Source: Microplitis mediator (lineage: Eukaryota; Arthropoda; Insecta; Hymenoptera; Braconidae). Taken from it: DNA of 64,000 bases. This document shows, piece by piece, positions 1 through 12,315 of this stretch. The stretch covers positions 8,292,348 through 8,356,347 of the forward strand of contig NC_079974.1 in the NCBI RefSeq assembly GCF_029852145.1, written 5' to 3'. Numbering within the stretch: position 1 is the stretch's first letter; every line of letters starts with the position of its first letter. The translations under genes were made by a program, and so were the position numbers. Below the pieces are notes generated by a model. That model was not told the origin of the DNA, did not search any database, and worked only from the letters and a program-made list of their open reading frames with translations.

Positions 1-1080
<1,080 letters not shown>

Positions 1081-1917
1081 TTACTTCTGTGAAATAGTAA
1101 CACTTATGGATTGAAATCATATTTTCGCGCATATTTTCACAGTGTTTTTGGTTCGATATTTCGTATCGTAGCGCTGTTTCCGATTTCTGTCATTCTCTGC
1201 GTTTAAAATATATAAAGTTTTCGTGGCAACAAATATATGTTGTATTTAATATTAGTACTATTTGTGATTAAGTGTTATAATTAAATCAATAATTTCAGTG
1301 AAATGTCAGCTAGTAATTTTTCTGAAAATTTTTTTCTGCTTGGACACGAACGCAATTGTCTACCTCAACAAAAATTTCCTAATGATCAGGAAGTACTCAG
1401 TTATTTGATTTTTAATCATAAATCTCTAGGTAAATCACTTCAAAATAGTATAAAGACTGTTATTGATGAAGTGAATACTATTTGGAGTAAGACCAGGATT
1501 CCTGTGATGAAAAATCCAAATAATGCTAAAAAATTAGAAAAATTGTATGATCATTGGATTAAAATTAATAAAAACCGTACACGAACAAAATCAGTTACCA
1601 AAAAAACTAAAGAAGAGAATTTTTAAATTTTATCTCAAAAGTTATTTGATATAGCAAGTCGAAACAAGAATATCCACTTAACAAACGAGCAACAAACATT
1701 TTTGGAAAATGAAAGGAGCAACAAACGTCGTAGTGTTATACCATTTGTTTCAGAGAAAACAGATTCTGAATCTGAGCGATTATTGAAAAGTAATTTCACG
1801 TAATTTTATTCTGGTGATATTTTACATAATTTTCTGTTTAATTTTTTTGTAGAATTAAGCAAGTCAATTTCAAATGAATCACGCACTAATAGTTTTAATT
1901 CATTGCAACGAATACCC

Positions 1918-2337
1918 TAGCAGACCTGAGTTACCGTAAATTTACGGTATTTTTACCGTAAATCTACCGTAGAATACCGTAGAATTCGAGTAGATTTACC
2001 GTAAATTACGGTAAATCCACCGTAAATTACGATAAACCCACCGTAAATTGCGGTAAATCCACCGTAATTTACGGTAAATCGGTACTTTACGGTGGATTAC
2101 CGTAAATTACGGCGGGTATACCGTAAATTTACCGTTAAATACGACAAATCTACCGTAAAAAAATTCGGGTGGATTACCGAATTACCGTAATTTACGGTGG
2201 ATTACCGTATTTCCGTATTTTACGGTAAATCCACCGTAAATTACGGTAAAAACACCGTAAATTACGGTAAATCCACCGTAATTTACGGTAAATCGGTATT
2301 TTACGGTGAATTACCGTAATTTACCGTAATTTGGGTC
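1918..2337. repeat. 21-bp palindromic minisatellite (TACCGTAAATTTACGGTA type)
   Basis: About 420 bp built from variants of CCACCGTAAATTACGGTAAAT, in both orientations. Both TTTACCGT and ACGGTAAA occur many times, so each unit can pair with itself and with its neighbours. It interrupts exon 2 of the transposase: open sequence ends at ~1917 and a readable frame resumes at ~2340. Confidence 0.9.
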
Positions 2338-2468
2338 CGTTATGGTACCTTTTAATTTCGAAGATGAACTGCCTATGACCTCCAAAAAACGGAAATTAAA
2401 CCTCATGACACCTCTTGTATCTGCTGCGCTGGATCGAACTAATACAACACCAAGGAATGCAGCAATTA

Positions 2469-3907
2469 CACCGGCACACAAAAAAAATTAAGTAGAATGT
2501 GCATTTGACCGATCCTACCTACGAGTACGTATTTTGGTCCGCTGAATCCGAATTCGAGGTCAGTTTGACCCCTACTCCCTCGAAATTTCGAGAAAACTTC
2601 GAAAAACCGTAAAAATGATGAAAATCGGCAGTTTTAATGATAAAAAAATGTTTTGGAACTAAACTAAGCGTGATTTTCATGTATTTCGATCCGCTGAATA
2701 TGAATCGAAACTTTATTTAGACCACGAGCCGTTTTAAATGTAAAAAAATCACACAAACCCTCCAAAATTTCGAAAAAAGTAATTTTTTTGGTTTTTTTAC
2801 TCTCGTTTTTGACTTTTGAAGACTTAATTGCTTGTGCCTGTAACCAGGGCACCTCCACGTGGTAACGGTGGGCAACAGAACCATCTGGCAGAGTCCCTGG
2901 GTTAACGGCGTGTGTGCCGTCATGGCAGGTACAAGTGATAAGTACTTTACTATGCAGGGAGTCGGAGCCCCAGTATCGGCGTCTGGTCGGGGTGAGAAAG
3001 CAGGCTCGCAGGCGTCGTCATCAAGCGACTGCAGCTCTTCAGAAGTGGGAAACTTGGCTACTGGAGAGTATACTATTAAAAGAAGTAATTCTCATCTGTG
3101 TAATAAAAGTCCTGATTCATTTTGTTACATTTGTGGAGAATTCCATTTGGAGAGGAATCGAAGATCGTTATCTGATAAGATCAAACAAATTTATGAAGAA
3201 TGTTTTGGTCTCCAAATTACTAATTTGGATTCAGCATGGGTTCCACATACGAGGAATCCACTACGAAGATCATTTGAGGATAAAAGAGTGCGATACAAAC
3301 GAAGGAAAGTTTAGGATTCGTAAGAATATTTCTTTCTATCTTTTTATGTCTTGTGTTTTTCATAGATTTCAAGTTATTTGATATATCTACGTTATAGAGT
3401 ATTTATTTTAGGCATTAAATCATGTTCAATCAATTTTTTTTCTGTTATGAATGGTGATTTTTACAATTTTTTCGAATTTTTCCAGCTTTAGAGGGTGAAT
3501 AGACTAAAAAAATTAAGATGCAAATTAAGGACATCAAAAGATATAAAATTTTATCTGAATCGGACCAGATGAAGTTTTTTTATCATGAAAACTATATTTT
3601 TTCGGAATTTTCTAGAGTTTTGTGTGATTTTTTCACATTTAAAATGGCTCGTGGTTTCAATAAAGTTTCGATTCATATTCAGTGGATTGAAATACACGAA
3701 AATCTCGCTTAGTTTAGTTTCAAAACCTTTTTTTATCATTAAAACTGCCAATTTTCATCATTTTTATGGTTTTTTGAAGTTTTTTCGAAATTTCGAGGGT
3801 GTAGGGGTCAAACTGACCTTGAATTCGGATTCAGCGGACCAAAATACGTACTCGTAGGTAGGTTCGGTCAAATGCACATACTACTTAATTTTTTTTGTGC
3901 GCCGGTG
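2469..3907. mobile_element. 1.44-kb TIR element nested in the transposase, target duplication TTA
   Basis: The TIRs start CACCGGCACACAAAAAAA and are long: ~370 bp on the left (2469-2840) pairs with 3540-3907. Both sides are flanked by TTA (2466-2468 and 3908-3910). Removing the element and one TTA restores an uninterrupted reading frame (Ala-Ile-Ile-Leu-Ser) in the host transposase, which fixes the boundaries to the base. A 3-bp TWA duplication is usual for PIF/Harbinger. CAC-starting ends with 3-bp duplications also occur in CACTA-like elements. The superfamily is therefore open. Confidence 0.85.
2859..3314 (+). pseudogene. Partial ORF with FCYICGEF zinc-ribbon-like start of an arthropod transposon-type protein
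   Basis: The unique centre of the element 2469-3907 has an open frame of about 151 codons. Its second half contains 'SPDSFCYICGEFHLERN' (CxxC) followed by 'KQIYEECFGLQITNLDSAW' and 'VPHTRN'. This pattern (a Cys pair, then a Tyr-x-x-x-Phe-Gly block and a Trp-x-Pro-His block) is the N-terminal part of a repetitive protein family that I remember from many arthropod genomes, where its role is unknown. The first ~75 residues are Ser/Gly-rich and not conserved to my eye. The frame stops right after a basic RRKV end, far short of the family's length, so this is a captured 5' piece. A fragment of what seems the same family's C terminus lies at 14931-15074. Confidence 0.5.
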
Positions 3908-5679
3908 TTATTTTAAGTGCTGTTTTGCAAAGTTTGAGTTTTCAAATAGAGAAAGTAAATATATGCCCAAGTACTATTTACAGACACCGCAAACAAGACA
4001 GGAAAAATGTTGGAGAAAATATTAAAACCAATTTCAAGCCTACTAGTATCTTAACTGTGCATTGGGATGGAAAACTTTTACCAGAAATGACAGGTACAAC
4101 AAAAGTTGAAAGACTCTCAGTGCTTGTAACGGGTGTCAATTGTGAACAAATATTGGGAGTGCCAAAATTAAGTGACTCACGTGCTTTAGGTCAAAGTGAA
4201 GTAATTTTTAAATTGCTAGAAGATTGGAATCTTAGAGATGGAGTTGGGGCTTTATGCTTTGACACTACGAGTGTCAATGCTGGTACATTATTTTTCAACG
4301 ACATTTTCCTGTTTATCAATTCTATCTAATAAGTTCGTATTTTTGTAGGTGAAATAAAAGGTGTGTGCAAGTTGTTAGAAAAAAAAATGGGAAAAAGTTT
4401 ATTGAATCTTGCTTTGTCGGCACCATGTTTATAAGTTAATCTTACGATGCGCTTTTGAGGTTTACTGGCCAGTTACTTCAGGTCCAAATGTGATGGCATT
4501 CAATAGATTTCAACTTTCATGGCCAAATATTAATAAAAATAACTATAAAACTGGATCAGAGGACGAAATGGTAGCTTCAATGATATACGACAAAAAAGAT
4601 GGCATCCTGCTTTTCATCTCTCAAGAATTGCAAGTATGTAAAATGATTGTCTCATAATTTTCAATAATTTTACAGTTTAAGATATAACGGAAATATTAAA
4701 CAAGTATCATTGAACGAAAATTGGAAATTTACATAGAAGAATAACATAATTGAATTAGATATTATCAAACTTCAAATTTCGAGTTTTTATTATAATATAT
4801 TTGAAATATAAAACATTCCTGTTTCTCGGAACATCAACCACGTGATGACTATCGTGAGTTATTGGAATTATCATCAGTGTTTTTGGGAAATCGACCTACT
4901 GAAAATATGACCTTTAAATCTCCTGGCCCGACACATCATGCGCGATGGCTTTCTAAAGCAATATATTCCTTAAAAATTTATCTGTTTCAAGATCAATTTT
5001 CACTCAGCCGGGCAGAGGCTTCGGGACTCCACCATATTTGTATTTTCATCGTATTAGTATACATAGAAGCATGGTATTGTGCGCCTTCAGCGATCTAAGC
5101 TCCTCGACAGGATTTACAATTTATGAAAGATTTGCTAAATTATAAAAAAATAAATAAAAATATTTCAGAAGTAGCATCAAAAAGATTCAGCAATCACTTG
5201 TGGTATCTATCTGAACAACTTATTTGTTTGTCATTATTTGATGATAATGTTAGTGCAGAAATCAAATTAAAATTAATTGAATCGATTCAGAAAAACAAGA
5301 GTCAAATTAAAAACTTTAAACGATTAAATGTAAAAAATATTAATATCGATTCCTTCTAAACAAAGAATTGTATAATTTTGCGTCTGAAGAGTCGTTGATT
5401 ATTTTTGAAAGGTTGAAACTTCCAACTGATTTTTTAAATTTTCATCCTGATGAGTGGATATCTGACGAAAGTTACAATTCGTGCTTAAAAATTTTAAAAA
5501 ATCTACACATTATTAATGATACTGCGGAACAGGCGGTCCAACTGATGGAAGCCTACAATAAAAGCTTAACTGCTGATGAAGAGCAGAAGCAGCACTTATT
5601 GCAAGTTGTAGCTATGCACAGAAAAAAATTTCCAAATGCTAACAAGCAGACGTTAATGTTACCATTTTTAGAAAAATAA

Positions 5680-6043
5680 AAAAACAAAATGTTTTGTAAT
5701 TATTTATTAATTACAGACTCAACAGCCTACTAGCCAATAACAAGGTCACTAGAATGATTAATTAATAATAATTTGACTTAGATTATTATATTAAAACGAG
5801 TTAATACTTTAATTTAAAATTTTAATGCTCGAAAATGAACAATAAAATTAAATTATTCATGCAAGAGTAATAAATTTAAAATTAAATGGAATTTAATGTG
5901 TATTGTTTTCAATGTTACCGTTTGACGGGCTACAACTTCGAAACTAGCGATTCTACAGTCTTCGACCAATGAGATATTTTTGTGGAGAATTTAATTTCCT
6001 TTAAAAGCCATAAGAAGGTTTTTCGAAAAAAAATTTTTTTAAT
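5680..6043 (-). repeat. 3' flank of transposase and inner part of the right TIR (5763-6043)
   Basis: Reverse complement of 791-1080, with the same order of landmarks and a few indels. It stops at '...ttttttaat', where the inserted repeat block starts; the other half of this TIR is at 10884-11078. 5680-5762 is AT-rich trailer sequence of the transposase. Confidence 0.75.
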
Positions 6044-6530
6044 CAGGAGACACGGTAGTGTCTCGCGCCAAGTACACGTTTAAACACACATGTATATGTG
6101 TGAAGTGTCATGGCGCGAGCCTGCCGTGTCTCTATACCGTAGACCGAACGGTATTTAGCTCCAATTTTTAAAAACTTTTTTAAAAAACAATATTTTTAGA
6201 AAATTCCTTTTTCAGTCGAAAGATGATTGATTGTTCGTCATAAAATTATGAAACTTTACCCATTTTAGTAATGAGAACTAATTTAAATAATGAAATTAGG
6301 CCAGCATATACTATAGCACCCCCATTTTTAATAATTTTACAATTTTTTTCATGCGAAAAGGGCACTGCCAGAGAATAAAAACTTATAAGAAATGCCATGA
6401 TTCAGTAAATGATATATGTTTTTCTATAGCAATAATTAATTTTTTCGCCACCAGTGGAGCTCCAGTCTATATTTTTTACTATAGTTTGATATGAAATTTA
6501 CCCGGATAGTCACCTCCACTGCAAATTAAC
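6044..6530. repeat. Start of inserted block: imperfect hairpin at 6046-6133, then AT-rich sequence
   Basis: 'GGAGACACGG' at 6046 and 'CCGTGTCTC' at 6123, with CGCGCCA/TGGCGCG inside them, form an imperfect hairpin of ~85 bp. The inner motif CGCGCCAAGTACACGTTTAA also occurs in both arms of the MITE at 10379-10882. The short stretch 6320-6375 has 'agcacccccattttta' and 'aaaagggcactgc', ends similar to the GCCCCCC MITEs at 24718 and 25492. No gene is visible. Confidence 0.5.
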
Positions 6531-6531
6531 T

Positions 6532-7206
6532 CCTCTAATAGCCACTTTAGCTTGAAATTGACTGTAACTTGACATCATTGAAATTACCTGCCCGAATTTG
6601 CCAATAATTTAACAGTAAAAGTTGAAAAGAAAAATTTGCGGTTAATTTTTGCTCGATTTAGAGGTAATTTTTTATAGAAAATAATTGTTGGTAACGTTCG
6701 TTCTTTGCATTTCAGATGATAAGCAAATTATACATAAAATGTCTATACAACTTGCTGTACAATATGACGTAAATTTACTACCCGAATTAGAATGCAAATT
6801 CACTTCCAAAGCTGACTAGAAAAAATTTTTCGTCAATTTTGAGGCAAAGTTTTACATCAATTTATTGTTAATTTGACTCAAAAATTGTTAAGATTTTTTT
6901 TTCCCTCAAATTGTAGACATATTCATGTATAAATTTGCTTTCCTTCTGAAATGATAAGAACGAATATTAGCGACTTTTTTTTTCTAGTAAAAAATTACCT
7001 CTAAATTTAGCAAAAATTAACCGCAAATTTTTCTTTCCAACTTTTTACTGTTAAATTGTCGATGAATTCAGGCAGCAAATTTCAGGCAATTTCAAGCTAA
7101 AGTGGCTCGGTGAAAATGTGCCACGGCTTGTCTAGGGAAACGTACATATTTCCCCTAGACAAGCCGTGGCACATTTTTGCCGAACTGCTAAAGTGGCTAT
7201 TAGGGT
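6532..7206. mobile_element. MITE-like copy 1 (CCTAATAGCCACTTTAGC ends)
   Basis: Inverted ends 'taatagccactttagcttg' (6536) and 'gctaaagtggctattaggg' (7188). The body is AT-rich and close to that of 7695-8280 and, inverted, to 9602-10110. A 70-bp palindrome has been inserted next to the right end (7113-7182), and the motif gctaaagtggct is duplicated around it. There is no coding sequence. Confidence 0.65.
7113..7182. repeat. Near-perfect 70-bp palindrome
   Basis: 'aatgtgccacggcttgtcta' is followed after a short loop by its complement 'tagacaagccgtggcacatt', giving arms of about 29 bp with one indel. It lies inside the right end of MITE copy 1, with gctaaagtggct on both sides. It may be a very small fold-back insertion. 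Confidence 0.85.
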
Positions 7207-7257
7207 TAAGCTTATTGAAAGTTTAACTTGAAATTAACGGTAAGTTTACATCAAGTT

Positions 7258-7634
7258 TGCATCAACCCTACCCTGATAGCCACACATTACTCAGTAAGGT
7301 CTACAGAGCAACACTTTCGGCTAACTCAACGAGAAAGTTTCTGGCAAACCTTAGCTGGATATAATACTTTCCATTGAGTTGGCTTCAAAATACGGCAGTG
7401 GCTTCGATGTAATTTGACAGAAAAACTTGTCGTCAACTTGAAATGAAACTTTCAATTAACTTAGCGTCAATGTCTGACAGTAATACTTGTAGTCAAAGTG
7501 AATTCAACTTAACAGACTATTTACTGTCAATTTGAAGATAACCTACTTGCTCTCCAACACTTTCCTTTAAGTTACCTATAGAATACGGCAATAGCTTGTA
7601 GTTAACTTACGGTTAGGGTGGCTATCAGGGTAAT
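7258..7634. mobile_element. MITE-like copy 2 (ACCCTGATAGCCACA ends)
   Basis: The left end 'accctgatagccacac' and the right end 'gtggctatcagggtaa' are inverted. The body contains imperfect repeats of 'acttactgtcaa' type. A shorter relative with the same left 40 bp is at 9408-9567. Confidence 0.65.
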
Positions 7635-7694
7635 AGCACAATTTGCCTTAGCAAAAGTTTACTTACAAAAGTTTCCTTAAATTTTTCTCCAAAT

Positions 7695-8292
7695 CCTAAT
7701 CGCTACTTTAGCTTGAAATTGACTGTAACTTGACATCATTAAAATTACCTGCCCGAATTTGCCAATAATTTAACAGTAAAAGTTGAAAAGAAAAATTTGC
7801 GGTTAATTTTTGCTCGATTTAGAGGTAATTTTTTATAGAAAATAATTGTTGGTAACGTTCGTTCTTTGCATTTCAGATGATAAGCAAATTATACATAAAA
7901 TGTCTATACAACTTGCAGTACAATTTGACGTAAATTTACTACCCGAATTAGAATGCAAATTCACTTCAAAAGCTGACTAAACAAAATTTTTCAGGCAGTT
8001 TTACATCAATTTATTGTTAATTTGACTTATAAAGTATTTTTTCACCCCCAAATTGTAGACATTTTTATGTATAAATTTGCTTACCTTCTGAAATAGTAAG
8101 AATGAACATTACCGACTTTTTTTTTCTAGTAAAAATTTACCTCTAAATTGAGCAAAAATTAACCGCAAATTTGTTTTTCCAACTTTTGCTGTCAAATTGT
8201 CTGCAAATTTGGGCAGCAAATTTCAGGCAATTTCAATGTCGAGGTACTTCAATTTCAAGCTAAAGTGGCTATTAGGGTGTGCTATTAGGGTC
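7695..8292. mobile_element. MITE-like copy 3
   Basis: Nearly the same as copy 1 over the first ~280 bp, from 'cttgaaattgactgtaactt' through 'ggtaacgttcgttctttgca'. Its right end is gctaaagtggctattagggt, followed by a second 'gctattagggt'. It lacks the palindrome insertion of copy 1. Confidence 0.65.
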
Positions 8293-8688
8293 AGTAAGAT
8301 TTAGTATAGAAATATACCCTATAAAAAGTGTGCTATTGCACAGTTTGCTTTAGCAACAGTTTACTTTACAAAAGTTTCCTTGAATTTTTCGTCAAATTTT
8401 CGTCAACTTTAGACTTTTCCATTTTTTACGTCAATTTGTGAGCAACTTGCTATTGAATTTGATGTAAATTTACTACCCGAACTAAAATGCAAATTCACTT
8501 CAAAAGTTAACTAGAAAAAAGTTGTCAATTTTCAGGCAAATTTTGTCAATTTATTGTTAATTTGACTGGAAAAATTGATAAGTATTTTTTTACCATGAAA
8601 TTGTAGACAATTTCATAAATAAATTTGCTCACCTTCTCAAATGGTAAGAATGAACATTAACGACTTTTTTTTTCGTAAAAAGTTATCC
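8293..8688. repeat. Truncated relative of MITE copies 1 and 3
   Basis: It contains the same internal blocks as copies 1 and 3 (around 'tgaatttgatgtaaatttac', 'tttattgttaatttgactgg' and 'accttctcaaatggtaagaa') in the same order but without recognisable ends. No gene is seen. Confidence 0.5.
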
Positions 8689-9028
8689 CTGATAGCCAGA
8701 GTTTCTAATCAGAAAGTTGGTGTACCTGAGTTGCAACCAACTTGACGACAAGTTGTTGACAACTTTCAGCTCGTGTAACTGTTGACTACATGTTGGCTAC
8801 AAGTTACTCAAAAACTTGGCGACAATCTACTGCCGCAACCTGTCACCAAGTTTCTGAGCAACTTGTAGACAAGTTGTCGGCAACAGTTACACAAGCTGAG
8901 AGTTGTCGACAAGTTCCTCGGAAAGTTGCCGACAACTTATGGAAATGCTAACTTTTGCGGCCAATCTGGCGACAGGTTGCGGCAGTAGGTCGTCGACAAG
9001 TTGCGGCCAACTTGGCTATCAGGGTACC
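8689..9028. mobile_element. MITE-like copy 4 with GTTGTCGACAAC-type internal repeats
   Basis: Ends 'ccctgatagccagagttt' and 'acttggctatcagggtacc'. The body is made of inverted and direct variants of aacttgtcgacaacttt, so most of it can fold on itself. A relative lacking one end lies at 23233-23495. Confidence 0.6.
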
Positions 9029-9407
9029 TTTAAATTGAAGAAAAATTAACCGCAAATTTATATTTTCAACTTTTGCTGTCAAATTGTCGACAAATTTGGG
9101 CAGCGAATTTCAGGAAATTTGACAATTAAAATTACTAAAGTTTGCTGTCCGAATTTGCCGACAATTTGACAGCAAAACTAGAATAAAAGTTTTCTTGAAT
9201 TTTTCGTCAAATATCTGTCAATTTCAGGCATTTTCGTTACTGACGACAGCTTGTATACAAGCTATTTATGTTTTTCAAGTTAACTAATTGATTGACAGAT
9301 GGAGGCACTTGAGGCCACTGAGGACGTAACCACTTCCTTGAATTTTTTGTGAAATATCCGTCAACTTGAGGCTTTTCCATTTTTGACAACAATTACCCTG
9401 ATAGCCA
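9029..9407. repeat. Mixed fragments of the same MITE families
   Basis: Pieces such as 'aaattaaccgcaaatttata' and 'gtcaaattgtcgacaaattt' match copies 1 and 3 or their complements. No complete ends and no gene are seen. Confidence 0.45.
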
Positions 9408-9567
9408 CACCTTACTCAGTAAGTTCTGCAGTGAAACATTTTCGGCTACCTTAACGAAAAAGTTTCTGGCAAGCTTGGCTGGATAATGCTTTCTTTTTTA
9501 AATTGGCTTCAGAATACGGCAGTAGCTTGAAATTAACTTGCGGTTCAGGTGGCTTTCAGGGTTAAAA
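9408..9567. mobile_element. MITE-like copy 5, short
   Basis: Starts 'accctgatagccacacctta' and ends 'ggtggctttcagggttaaa'. It is a deletion derivative of copy 2 (7258-7634). Confidence 0.6.
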
Positions 9568-9601
9568 TGAAACTTTTAATCAACTTAACGTCATTGCCTG
9601 A

Positions 9602-10112
9602 CAGTAACCCTAATAGCCACTTTAGCTTGAAATTGACTGTAATTTGACATTGAAATTGCCTGAAATTTTTTGTCCGAATTTGCCGACGATTTGACAGCAA
9701 AAGTTGGAAAGAAAAATTTGCGGTTAATTTTTCCTCAATTTAGAGGTAAATTTTGACTACACAAAAAAGTCGGTAATGTTCATTCATACCACTTCAGACG
9801 GTAAGCAAATTTATACATAAAATTGTCTACAATTTTACGGTAAAAAATTACTTTACAATTTTTTAAGTCAAATTAACAATAAATTGATGCAAAAATTTGC
9901 CTGAAAATTGACGAAAAATTTTTTTCTAGTCACCTTTTGAAGTGAATTTGCATTCTAATTCGGGTAGTAAATTTACCTCAAATTGTATAGCAAGTTGTGT
10001 ATAAATTGTCGTCAAAAACGGAAAAGTCCGAAAGTGACGGAAATTTGACGAAAAATTCAACGAATCTTTTGTACAGTAAGCTTTTGCTCAAGCAAACTGA
10101 GCTATTAGGGAA
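9602..10112. mobile_element. MITE-like copy 6
   Basis: The left end 'taaccctaatagccacttta' and the right end 'gagctattaggg' define it. Its centre carries the blocks of copy 1 in both orientations, e.g. 'tttgcattctaattcgggta', which is the complement of the block at 6784. This is a fold-back arrangement. Confidence 0.6.
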
Positions 10113-10378
10113 AAAGTCCGACGTTGACGTATATATTTGACGTTAACTTTAAAGGGAACTGTCGTTAAACAACTGCAGCTCCTTGTTTTATAAAAATTGA
10201 TTAATCAGATTATGATATTTAGCAGTACAAAATTACTATAGTTGTTAACAAACAATTTTATTGTTTCTACAAAATAATACTATAAACAATATAGGCTCAC
10301 GTGTCTTAAATTATAACTCGATTTCTAATAGTGTAGATTGAAATCATTCTCAATCAATACAACAAAAAAAAGACAAAT
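10113..10378. other. AT-rich stretch without recognised content
   Basis: No ORF with coding character and no repeat ends apart from the start of the next MITE. Confidence 0.5.
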
Positions 10379-10882
10379 CCTACCAAAAACAGATTCTCTG
10401 TATAAAATCGCGCCAAGTACACGTTTAATATTTTTTACAATTAAGACAAGATTCTTTTTACAAAAAAATGAATCAAATCGAAAAAATACCAAGTACCTAA
10501 TATAATTCGAAATCATGGAAAACATTTTCATAGAATTGAACAAAAAATTGAAAAAAAAAAATTTCAATGTACTTGGTGTGCCTATAAACTGGAAAAAAAG
10601 AATATCATTCAATTTTATTGGAAAATAATTTATATGCGAAATCAATTCTAAAAATTTTGCTTGAATAAATTTAGTAACGCACACCAAGTACATTGAAATT
10701 TTTTTTTTTTCAATTTTTTGTTCAAATCTATGAAAATGTTTTCCATGATTTCGAATTATATTAGGTACTTGGTATTTTTTCGATTTGATTCATTTTTTTG
10801 TAAAAAGAATCTTGTCTTAATTGTAAAAAATTTTAAACGTGTACTTGGCGCGATTTTATACAGAGAATCTGTTTTTGGTAGG
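10379..10882. mobile_element. 504-bp fold-back MITE (CCTACCAAAAACAG ends)
   Basis: The arms are ~205 bp (10379-10582 and 10678-10882) and nearly identical in reverse complement, separated by ~95 bp. Ends are CCTACCAAAAACAGATTC and its complement, with AT on both sides as a possible 2-bp target duplication. It sits exactly at the junction with the interrupted right TIR of the large transposon. The frames in it are mirror images of each other and not genes. Confidence 0.8.
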
Positions 10883-10883
10883 A

Positions 10884-11078
10884 TAACGAAAAGTCCACTT
10901 AAAACAAAAAGCAATAATTCCTGTGTTACTTAAATGGGAAATCGAATTCTTTGATGAGCTAAGCCGGTATTGGACTCAAACCCTTTAGCCCAGTGGCATG
11001 ATTTTTTATTTTCTATATACTACGATTTTCTGGTATAACAGTAAAAAAAAAATACAGCCTTAAAATGACACACTCTAA
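10884..11078 (-). repeat. Outer part of the right TIR of the 599-11078 transposon
   Basis: Reverse complement of 599-790, including 'ccggtattggactcaaaccc' against the left 'gggtttaagtccaataccgg'. It ends with GACACACTCTAA, the complement of TTAGGGTGTGTC with one change. Confidence 0.8.
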
Positions 11079-11229
11079 TATGTATTGTAACCTTAACGTG
11101 CAATATACTTGACGTTTATAATCACGAATATATGTATTATTTATTAATAACCCACTACTCCTTATCATCATAATGAAATTGAAAAAAATGCGCCTACTGA
11201 TTTTTCCATTACCCGATGAAAAAAGATTT

Positions 11230-12315
<1,086 letters not shown>

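Larger units (their letters stand above)
1303..5679 (+). pseudogene. Broken multi-exon transposase of the 599-11078 element
   Basis: Exon 1 runs 1303-1789 with an in-frame TAA at 1624-1626. It ends at a GT donor and joins exon 2 (from 1853, after a T-rich tract and AG) in phase. Exon 2 is interrupted by a minisatellite (1918-2337) and then, inside an Ile codon, by the element 2469-3907. Coding resumes at 3911 and runs to 4282. It contains 'VHWDGKLLPEMTG' and 'LCFDTTS', which look like two catalytic-type Asp sites. After a 66-bp intron (4283-4348) there is a 1-nt frameshift near 4412-4416, then a CRHH motif, with the exon ending at 4633. The last coding part is 4829-5679. Its acceptor is not AG, it has stops at 5096 and 5357, and it has a frame change near 5360. 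The layout (HWDGK, FDTTS, CxxH, and a C-terminal EEQKQ region) matches a protein family common in arthropod genomes and reminiscent of RNase-H-fold transposases. I cannot name its superfamily from memory. Confidence 0.7.

Noticed and set aside
10325..10933. Phe/Lys-rich frames of 71-122 codons
   Set aside because: Mirror frames of the MITE arms at 10379-10882.
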